Position numbers and translations under genes: made by a program | Shown here: piece after piece, positions 1-6,600 of the stretch | How positions within the stretch are numbered: the stretch's first letter is position 1 | Layout of the letters: each line of letters starts with the position of its first letter | The notes under the pieces: generated by a model | Database searches by the model: none | Seen by the model: the letters and a program-made list of their open reading frames with translations, nothing else | Told to the model about the DNA's origin: nothing | From: a virus | Strand: one strand, 5' to 3' | Virus record (IMG/VR): IMGVR_UViG_3300042516_002620 | Coordinates: 1-25,337 of that record | Length of the DNA stretch: 25,337 nucleotides

Positions 1-2
1 CT

Positions 3-221
3 ATTGGTGCCATTGAAGAAATGAAAGAACAAGTGATGGTAGAAGACCTGCCTGAAAATGTTCAAAGCCTTAGCGAACTTCCCCTTACGCAAGCCATTCG
101 CGCCATTGAACTCATCCATGATCCAGATCGTCTGGCAGATTGGAAGAAGATCGAAGGGCGCATTCGCGTAAGGAATGCCATTGCAAAGCGCGTTGAAGCC
201 ATTCGCATTGGGAAAGCCTGA
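3..221 (+). CDS. C-terminal part of an unidentified head-region phage protein (5' end outside window)
   Basis: The reading frame is open to the left edge, so this is probably the end of a longer gene; an internal ATG at 21 could be a start but has no clear ribosome binding site. The 72 visible residues are charged and probably helical, with an acidic first half and a basic end (KRVEAIRIGKA). The stretch around DWKKIEGRIRVRNAI resembles the C-terminal tails of proteins encoded just upstream of head-tail connectors, which often end in a short helical module. The gene stops two bases before the connector start at 224, consistent with one operon. I do not recognise the family, and the function is unknown. 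Confidence 0.55.
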   Translation: MGAIEEMKEQVMVEDLPENVQSLSELPLTQAIRAIELIHDPDRLADWKKIEGRIRVRNAIAKRVEAIRIGKA

Positions 222-223
222 TT

Positions 224-535
224 ATGGCAGTCACCTACGCAAGCTTTCTTGAGCGCTTCCCTGAATTCAGTCCACATCCTTCTGGCATTGTCAATGGTGC
301 CATTGCAGAAGCTTCTTACGATGCTTCTAGTGATGTGTTTGGGGATCAAACTGATAGAGCAGTCAAATTCCTTGCTGCTCATATCATTGCCATTCAACTT
401 GCTCAAATGGGCATTCAAATTGGTGCCACTGACGGCAAGGTATATGGTGAGGGGCTTGACGCCACTCAATATGGTCAGGAGTTCAAACGAATGACCAACA
501 ATCTTCCTCTTTCTTCTGTTGGGTTTGTGGTGTGA
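224..535 (+). CDS. Head-tail connector, DUF4054-like
   Basis: The 103-residue product begins with FLERFPEF, followed by an AIAEAS helix and a LAAHIIAIQLAQ helix. This pattern (F..FPEF near the N-terminus and an AAH helix in the middle) is typical of the DUF4054 / gp6-like connector proteins that sit between portal and tail, and the length fits. It is the first complete gene of the tail cluster. Its TGA overlaps the GTG of the next gene by four bases, so the two are probably translationally coupled. The role in joining the head to the tail is inferred from family resemblance and gene order. Confidence 0.7.
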   Translation: MAVTYASFLERFPEFSPHPSGIVNGAIAEASYDASSDVFGDQTDRAVKFLAAHIIAIQLAQMGIQIGATDGKVYGEGLDATQYGQEFKRMTNNLPLSSVGFVV

Positions 536-921
536 GCAATTTTCTGGAGCCACTTGCAAATGCCACTTTGGTGTTTAATGTGGCTTCGGGCTATGTGCTT
601 GACAATGAAACTGGCAACTACGTGCCTGCGGCTACTGGTATTACTTTCTATGCCACGTTGAAGCAGAAACAAAATCCACGGTACGACCAACTACTGGGGG
701 CTGATCTGACTGCCGTCTACATGGAAGGCAGGATGACCAGTCCTCTTACTTTGTCTGGTGTAACCGTTGGAGATAGTGCTCAGGCAACGATCAATGGAAG
801 AGAAGGAAGGTTTGAACTGTTGCCGAATGAACAAATTGCTATTCACTATTGGCAGTTCTTAGGCACGCCAGTCAGGGGAATTTTTAGACTGATTGGCAAA
901 GGAAGCGTGGACAACGCTTAA
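532..921 (+). CDS. Putative neck / head-closure structural protein
   Basis: The GTG start at 532 overlaps the stop of the upstream connector (GTGA), the arrangement used by several gene pairs here. The 129-residue product is rich in beta-forming residues and has no signal peptide or membrane segment. Motifs such as SGYVLDNETGNYVPAA and a C-terminal GTPVRGIFRLIGKG fit a small beta-barrel head-closure or adaptor protein. The position between a DUF4054-like connector and the tail tube gene is where siphoviruses encode head-closure and tail-completion proteins. I do not recognise a named family, so the role rests on synteny. Confidence 0.6.
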   Translation: MSNFLEPLANATLVFNVASGYVLDNETGNYVPAATGITFYATLKQKQNPRYDQLLGADLTAVYMEGRMTSPLTLSGVTVGDSAQATINGREGRFELLPNEQIAIHYWQFLGTPVRGIFRLIGKGSVDNA

Positions 922-948
922 TTCTCTTCTTCCATTGAGGAATTTCTC

Positions 949-1527
949 ATGCTCTACCATCCCACTGAGCTAGTGAAGAGCCAGGACGTGATTGTCCGCG
1001 TGGGCTCCATTGGCGGCACCTCTCGTCCTGTTATCACTCAAAGCGGTGCTACTTTCACTGTTAGCGGCGCCCCCACTCTCTACACTCTGCAAGCAGCTAC
1101 CACTGCTTCTGTTGCCTTCAACGATGGCAATCAGGAATTCTACCTGCTGGGTGGCGGCGGTTTCGCTGATAGCGTGATTACTACCAGCCAAGCTACTGCC
1201 TCGATCACTTCCTACTTCCAAAAGGATGTTGACGGCACCGTGTTCCTGCCGAACAGCTTTGACGAAGCTTTCCAAGTGGTGAGCGCCAGTCGTTACGACA
1301 AGAACCACGAAGTGTACGTGGAAATCAACAAGCAGCTTGGCGCTTCTGGCAATACTTACTACTATGATCGCGTGGCATTTGTTGCTTGCGTGATGAACTA
1401 CAACGAGAGCTATCCTGCTGATAATCTCGTGGAAGTGACGTTCGATCTGACCAGCCGTGGTCGTATTGGTATCCACCAGAATGCTTCTGAAACTGGCAGC
1501 ATCATCCCGACTGCTCCTAATTCCTGA
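949..1527 (+). CDS. Probable major tail (tube) protein
   Basis: The 192-residue protein is dominated by beta-forming and small residues, with Gly/Thr/Ser/Val-rich strands, and has no membrane segment. It carries a probable Shine-Dalgarno (GAGG at 936-939) before the ATG. Its codons are more G+C-rich and regular than those of its neighbours, as often seen for an abundant virion protein. It lies between connector genes and the tail-completion and chaperone genes, and is followed at once by a strong terminator, which suits a gene whose transcript is made in excess. These points suggest the tail tube subunit. A head decoration protein is the main alternative. Confidence 0.6.
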   Translation: MLYHPTELVKSQDVIVRVGSIGGTSRPVITQSGATFTVSGAPTLYTLQAATTASVAFNDGNQEFYLLGGGGFADSVITTSQATASITSYFQKDVDGTVFLPNSFDEAFQVVSASRYDKNHEVYVEINKQLGASGNTYYYDRVAFVACVMNYNESYPADNLVEVTFDLTSRGRIGIHQNASETGSIIPTAPNS

Positions 1528-1548
1528 TTCTTTTATTGAATCTTCGCT

Positions 1549-1576
1549 AGCCTGTCCCTAAGGGGACAGGCTTTTT
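1549..1576 (+). terminator. Strong rho-independent terminator after the major tail gene
   Basis: A perfect 10-bp stem (AGCCTGTCCC at 1549-1558, GGGACAGGCT at 1563-1572) encloses a TAAG loop and runs into five T residues (1572-1576). The next start codon follows after a single base (ATG 1578), so the hairpin fills the region where that gene's ribosome binding site should be. The best Shine-Dalgarno-like run, AAGGGGA (1560-1566), lies partly in the 3' arm. Confidence 0.9.
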
Positions 1577-1577
1577 A

Positions 1578-1988
1578 ATGAACATTTCACAACTGCGCGA
1601 GACAGTTACTGAGCTGCTTTCTGCATCACCTAATCTTATTGGCACTTATACGCTGCCAAATAATTCAACGCTTCCTGCTGTGTATGTAGTGGGCAGGCAA
1701 AGCGTGCCAAAGGAATGGAAAGTGAAGGGCTTGGAAGTAACAATGCGGGAGTTTCCCGAGCTTGTACCAAGCTCTCCCTTGGGAGGCACTGTAAAAGTGA
1801 CGCAAGTATGGGAAGTAATTTTGGTGCAATACACGCCAAGCTCCAATACGCTTGCATTGGCAATGGACAGAATGGTGCGAAGATTTCCTGACGCTACGCA
1901 AAGATACTTTCCTGGCGATGACATCGCGTATGAGCGGTGCCGCTTTCTAGTTCCTGATTTAATTCTTCGTAATCTAATTGCACCATGA
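1578..1988 (+). CDS. Putative tail-completion / tail-terminator protein
   Basis: The 136-residue product starts with a short helix (ISQLRETVTELL), followed by alternating strands (LPAVYVVG, VKVTQVWEVILVQY) and a helix (LALAMDRMVRRF). This layout resembles the small alpha/beta tail-terminator proteins that cap the tube and meet the head. The start sits one base after the upstream T-tract, with no free ribosome binding site, so translation may depend on readthrough transcripts with a re-folded leader. Its stop overlaps the next gene as ATGA. The function is inferred from fold pattern and position. Confidence 0.55.
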   Translation: MNISQLRETVTELLSASPNLIGTYTLPNNSTLPAVYVVGRQSVPKEWKVKGLEVTMREFPELVPSSPLGGTVKVTQVWEVILVQYTPSSNTLALAMDRMVRRFPDATQRYFPGDDIAYERCRFLVPDLILRNLIAP

Positions 1989-2434
1989 GCGGAACGATTG
2001 TTGGTGGAGAATTTATTAATCCACAAAAGCTTGAACAAAAGCTTGCAAAAGCTTTTGAGACTTGGACTCAATTTGATGTGAATGATTACTTTCGTGATCA
2101 GTTTTTAGAAGACAAATGGTCTTACGACGGTGAGACAGAAAGAAAAAATGGTGAAACAGTTGGAAGCCCTCGTAATATTTTTGACTTAGGAGAGCTTTAC
2201 AGGAGTGGTCGCGATAGCTTCTCTATCTCCCGAGGAAGTGTAGATGTCACTGCCTCATGGAACTGGGATGCTAAAAACGATAGCGGAAGAGGATATGCTT
2301 GGTATGTCCACGAAGGACTCAGCACTAATCTCACTCCACGGCCATGGACAGACATATTTCAGCAGCGAGATCTGTTCAATGGCAGTAATGTAAGCAAAGA
2401 GCTTCGAGCGCGTATCCGCACTGCATTGAGATGA
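1985..2434 (+). CDS. HK97 gp10-like neck / minor tail protein
   Basis: The start overlaps the previous stop (ATGA at 1985-1988). The 149-residue product contains LGELYRSGRDSFSI in the middle, then a strand with WNWDAKN, then YAWYVHEGLSTNLTPRPWT. A mid-protein 'L..SG.L..S' element followed by 'YA.yVHeG....pRPW' is characteristic of the HK97 gp10 / tail-component family, which acts at the head-tail junction and typically has 100-150 residues. It sits next to a tail-terminator candidate, as in many siphoviruses. Its own stop overlaps the following start by four bases. Confidence 0.7.
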   Translation: MSGTIVGGEFINPQKLEQKLAKAFETWTQFDVNDYFRDQFLEDKWSYDGETERKNGETVGSPRNIFDLGELYRSGRDSFSISRGSVDVTASWNWDAKNDSGRGYAWYVHEGLSTNLTPRPWTDIFQQRDLFNGSNVSKELRARIRTALR

Positions 2435-2694
2435 GAATTGATTATCTATGGAGCGATGACAATACGGTGCATGCCATCAATTGCTTGGTTGATGGCGCGG
2501 CTTTAGAAGTGGGCATCCTTTGTCTTGTTTCTTGCAGGGAAACGACGATTAGAATAAGCAACGAAAATCATTCAATGCTGATTGAAGTGCCGCCAGAATT
2601 TCGCTCTTCTCATGAGCGAGTGAAGGTATTCAACGCATTGTTAAACATTCTCGATCATGAGCAAATACAGCTTCCTAGTTCAAACCAAGACTGA
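2431..2694 (+). CDS. Small hypothetical protein before the tail chaperone
   Basis: An ATGA overlap (2431-2434) couples this gene to the preceding one, which supports its being real. The 87-residue product has a beta-rich first half (VHAINCLVDGAALEVGILCLV) and a helical end (RVKVFNALLNILDHEQ), with three cysteines in the N-terminal half. I do not recognise a family. The last 38 bases overlap the start of the chaperone gene in another frame, which is longer than the other overlaps here. The reading frame would otherwise leave about 220 bases empty inside a tightly packed operon. Confidence 0.6.
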   Translation: MRIDYLWSDDNTVHAINCLVDGAALEVGILCLVSCRETTIRISNENHSMLIEVPPEFRSSHERVKVFNALLNILDHEQIQLPSSNQD

Positions 2695-3190
2695 AGGCTA
2701 TTTCGAGCTGCTGCCTGAAATCCGCCTGAAGAAATATGGCAGTTGGCTTGTTGCTGAATCCATTGAACAGGAGGAGATCAGCAAGCTGCAAAGTCAAGCT
2801 ACCATTCGTGCCGTTCAGCTCGCAAAGCGCATTGCTGCCTCGCGTGAGATTCCTCTAGATGAGGCCTTTGCGCTGCTGCAGGGCGGTGGCTCCATTTCAG
2901 AAGCTGAGCTGCTGTCTGAGTTCACAGAGGAGACGCTGAGCATGATTACCAGCGGATCGTCGGTGGAAGCCACTAATGCTCGCATGGTCACTGCTTTCAT
3001 TCGCTCTCGTGGACAGGGCCTCATTGATGGTGAATGGCAGGATCTTCCTGACTGGGAAATTGAAGACACTAAGAATCTTCCGCGTAAAGCCATTGCAAAA
3101 GTGGTTGAGTTTATTGCTGAAGAGCAAAATGCTGAGACGCAGGAGGCCGTAGAAGCAAAAAAGGCAGCGAAGAGGAATTCTCCTCAGTAG
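2657..3190 (+). CDS. Tail assembly chaperone (lambda gpG-like), unshifted product
   Basis: The 177-residue product is mostly helical and acidic. It has a short strand-rich N-terminus (YSFLVQTKTEGYFELLPEIRLKKYG) and ends in an alpha-helical, charged tail (AEEQNAETQEAVEAKKAAKR). It lies directly before the tape measure gene, where siphoviruses encode the gpG-type chaperone that binds the tape measure during tail assembly. Near its 3' end it contains a slippery A_AAA_AAG heptamer at 3157-3163 in the correct frame, followed by an open -1 frame of 155 codons. It therefore behaves like lambda G, the short, abundant member of a G/GT pair. There is little sequence resemblance to lambda; the call rests on position and the frameshift signal. 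Confidence 0.85.
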   Translation: MSKYSFLVQTKTEGYFELLPEIRLKKYGSWLVAESIEQEEISKLQSQATIRAVQLAKRIAASREIPLDEAFALLQGGGSISEAELLSEFTEETLSMITSGSSVEATNARMVTAFIRSRGQGLIDGEWQDLPDWEIEDTKNLPRKAIAKVVEFIAEEQNAETQEAVEAKKAAKRNSPQ

Positions 3191-3630
3191 CAGAAAAGCT
3201 TGAAGCGCAAGCCAGGAAGCAGCTTAAGAGCCTGACGGATTGGAACGAAATCTATTTCAGGCTCTCAGCTTCTGACTTTAAAGACGAGCGATGGAGCGCT
3301 AAAAATTTTGGCCTCCAGAAGCTTGATGATGTTAAGCGTGCGCTTAAATATCTTGACCGTCATGACATCGCAAAATACAATGTTGCGAGTGTTGCCGTAG
3401 CCAAACTTGGCACAATGGCAGCAGGAATGATGGCGGGGAGAAAGAGCAAAGTGAAGCCTGAGGATTTCTTGCCGTTTGATACCAAGCAGCTCAAGAAAGA
3501 AGATGGCGTGACAGATGCAAGCTTGATTGTTCTGCAGCGTTTAATGAAGACGAGAAGAATGGACGGGCGTGTTATTGCATTGCTTGCTGATGAGATGAAG
3601 GCTTTTGCCGGGCGCAATCAAGAGCAATGA
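2657..3630 (+). CDS. Tail assembly chaperone G-T fusion made by -1 ribosomal frameshifting
   Basis: If ribosomes slip back one base on A_AAA_AAG (3157-3163), translation continues from GGC at 3163 with no stop until TGA at 3628-3630. This gives a product of about 324 residues: 169 from the first frame and 155 from the second. The second part begins GSEEEFSSVAEKL and includes TDWNEIYFRLSASDF, DDVKRALKYLDRHDIAKYN and KPEDFLPFD. The KPEDFLPF element is like those seen in the second-frame part of GT-type chaperones. There is no good independent start for this frame before an ATG at 3415, which would leave 84 codons of open, protein-like sequence unexplained. The tape measure gene follows 34 bases later. 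Confidence 0.85.
3141..3185 (+). other. Programmed -1 frameshift signal (SD stimulator, slippery site, hairpin)
   Basis: Three elements line up. AGGAGG (3141-3146) is a strong Shine-Dalgarno-like sequence inside the gene. Ten bases later lies the heptamer A_AAA_AAG (3157-3163), phased so that the zero-frame codons are GCA AAA AAG. Eight bases downstream, GAGGA (3172-3176) can pair with TCCTC (3181-3185) around an ATTC loop. E. coli dnaX uses the same heptamer with an upstream Shine-Dalgarno about 10 bases away and a downstream hairpin. The hairpin here is weak. Confidence 0.85.
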
Positions 3631-3633
3631 TTA

Positions 3634-3639
3634 TAGAAT
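3634..3639 (+). promoter_or_regulatory. Candidate late promoter -10 box (TAGAAT) for the tape measure gene
   Basis: TAGAAT, inside TATAGAATGA, lies 26 bases before the tape measure ATG counted from its last T. No -35 box is evident. It belongs to a recurring set of such boxes at 21-26 bases before starts in this window. The same TATAGAATGA string occurs on the minus strand near 25230 before the lysis cassette. Confidence 0.4.
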
Positions 3640-3664
3640 GAAGAGAAAGTAAGCGAAAATTAAA

Positions 3665-6600
3665 ATGGCAGCTCAAGACGCCGAACTGAAGCTTAAGGTA
3701 AGTCTTGACTTGGGATTTTTTAGGCAACAATTAGCAGGACTTGGACAAGCTGCGGCTGGATATAATCTTCCCGTAAGAGTGCAGTTTGATCGGCGCTCTG
3801 TGCAAAATGAGCTTAATGCTCTTGGCGCAAATATTCGACGGAGAAATTACAGGCTAACTGTCGAAACAAATTTATCCGCTGAAATAGCAAAAGCAGATAC
3901 TCTCGCCAGAAAACTTGGAGAGCTTAGCGGAAAGCTTAAAGCAACTCGCGGAGGGGGTGGAGTAGCACAAGGTCGAGAAGCAATATCTCAAATCGAAGAG
4001 GTATTACGAGGAGGCCTTTCGGGGCGTGCATTTGGCATCCAAAAAGCTCAAGAAAATATTGCAAAGCAAGCAATTTTATCTCGTCTTGAAAAAGCTTCAT
4101 TGAGCAAAGGAGGCTATAACACAGCAGGTCTTGAAAAAATTATTCGTGATCTTGGTGGCACTCCAACTGGCGGTCGCAAGGATTTAGTTGCACAAGCTAA
4201 GAGGCTTGTAGAAGAAAGCAATGGTATCACGGATGCCGTTTTCGACAATCTAAAAGACTTACAGATGAAGCTTCGTCCAATTCGTGGACAAGCTCAAACG
4301 AGCGCTGCTCGTTCAATGCCCAACCTCAACCAGATGTTGGATCGCATTGCAAATCTTACAGAAAATCCTCGCGCAGCACAGCGGATGCTGCGAATGATGC
4401 CTGAAAGCAGGCTCACAACTGATCTTATTGGCGCGGCCAATAGGCAGGCTGCATTTAGGGAGCAGTATGGCGCGCAGGGATTCAGACTTCCTGGCTTTGG
4501 AGGAGCAAAAGCTTTTGATCCTCTTTTGAAGAGCATTGCTGAAAGTTTTTCAGATTACACCCGCACTGTAAATACTTCCAATCCATGGATGGGGAAAATT
4601 GGCAGTGGCATTACCACTCTTATTAGTCGAGCATTAACGCAATCCCCTGAACAAATGTTTGGAGGCAGGGCTCCCGTCGCAAGTGCAAAGCTTTTACCTG
4701 CGGCAGGACAAACTAGCGGAACTCGCTTAATGCGCGAACAACTTGAGAGAGCAAATCTTCCTCTTCTTCAGGCCCCTAGCGTCGGCCAAGAAAATGCACC
4801 CTTAAGTAGAGCCGCCACTTATATGCTGAATAGGGCTCGACGTGCGTTAGAGCTTCCGATTGGCCCGTATTCTCCTTATGAGCCGAATCCCTTTGCTGGA
4901 AGAGCAACGGTACCAAGTCGACAATATTTTACGCCAACAATGCAAGCTGCATTGCCGCCAGTAGGCGCAACCGGCGGACGACTAAGCTTATTAGAGCAGC
5001 AATTAGCTCAGTCTCGCGGCGCGTTGGGGACAGGAGGCGGAGTCGCTGGTTCTTTATTTACTGGTCGCGCACTTATAAATCCTGGCGTATCAATGCTTTC
5101 GCCAGTTGGTATTTCTGGGAACTATAGGCAAATGGCCGCTGCTTTAGCAAATCAAGCAGCTAATCCTGCATTGGCACATCGACAAATTGCAGATATTGGC
5201 TTCGGAGGCGTGCCAACTGCTGCCACTGGGATGTCTGGACAAGCATTGAATCGGGCTTTAAACCAAGCTTTCCTACAGCGCAGAGGGCTTGGTATTGGAG
5301 GCGGGCAATCATTGCCTATTTTCAATGCTCCCGGCGTAGCAGTGCAGCAAAATATCCCCGGCATGGCTTACCAAATGGGAGGCGGTGGACTGGGAGGGTC
5401 AATGGGAATGTTCCCAAGTGCGGGAATGATGGGACCATCAAGCCCGTTGACGATCAATGCTCAGAGCAGCATGTTTGGCGGTGGTGGAGCCATGCCTCCT
5501 GGAGGAGGCGGTGGCGGCGCAGGAGGAATGGGCGGGATGGGCGGCTTTGGTCGTGCATTGGGAGGCGTTAATCTTCCTGGCGCAGGAGCCATTCGTGAAC
5601 TTGGTGGAGAATTTGCTTTTGCTACACAACAGGTATTGCTTTTTGGTCAAGCGTACAAATTATTGGCATTTGTTCAAAATTTTCCAGCGCAAGTTGGAGA
5701 AGCGGTTAGCCAACTGCAAAGCTTCAGAAATACATTGAATAGCGTCACTGGAAGCGCCGAAGAAGCGGGCGACGCCAATGAATTTATTCTTGCGGCAGTT
5801 GAAAAATACAATATTCCGTTGCAGTCAGCTCGTGATGGCTTTGTGAAGCTTTTTGCTTCTATGGAGCCAGCCGGATTTGCTGCAGGCGAAATCCAAAACC
5901 TATTTCTTGGTATTACAAAAGCTGCTGCCACTTATGGTTTAAGCGCAGACAAAGTTGATCGTGTAAATTATGCTTTTGCTCAAATGGCAAGCAAAGGCCA
6001 AGTCATGAGCGAAGAGCTTAAGGGACAGCTTGGCGATGTACTGCCAGGAGCAATGGGTATTTTCGCTGAAGCTGCTGGCTTTACAGGTCCAGATGCCATT
6101 CAGAAATTCAACAAAGCTCTTGAAGATGGCGTGTACAAAGGCGGCGAAATGCGCAAACTTTTGAAAAACGTAGCGGATGGTATGAATAAAGAATTTGGAC
6201 CTGGCGCAGAAGGGGCTGCGAAAACATTCCAAGGTTCAATCAATCGCATGCAAAATGCAATCAAGAGTTTTTACGAAAGCTTTGAGCCTGCTGCCATTAG
6301 CGTGCTAAATCAAGTGGCAGTACCCTTGGTTAGTACACTAAAGAATATTACAGCCGGCATAAATGCTTATTTTCAGGGGCAAACAGCAGCTACGCCAGAA
6401 GCTCAAAAATTTGCAAATGCCTTGCAAGTAATTGTGCCGGTGATTAGCGGCATCGCTAAGAATGCTACAATTGTTGCCACTCAATTAGGATTAATGGCTG
6501 GAGTATTTGGCTCTGCTGCCATTCAGATTGGGAGACTATTATCTCTTCCTATAGTTGGCTACCTCGCATCAACTTATGCGCAAGTTTTAATCCTGACTAC

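Noticed and set aside
62-559. Minus-strand open frame of 165 codons
   Set aside because: It runs across two or more real plus-strand genes, has no start signal and lacks family-like features.
3415-3630. Separate 71-residue gene starting at ATG 3415
   Set aside because: The frame is open and protein-like back to 3163 and is joined to the upstream gene by a frameshift signal, so it is the end of a fusion product.
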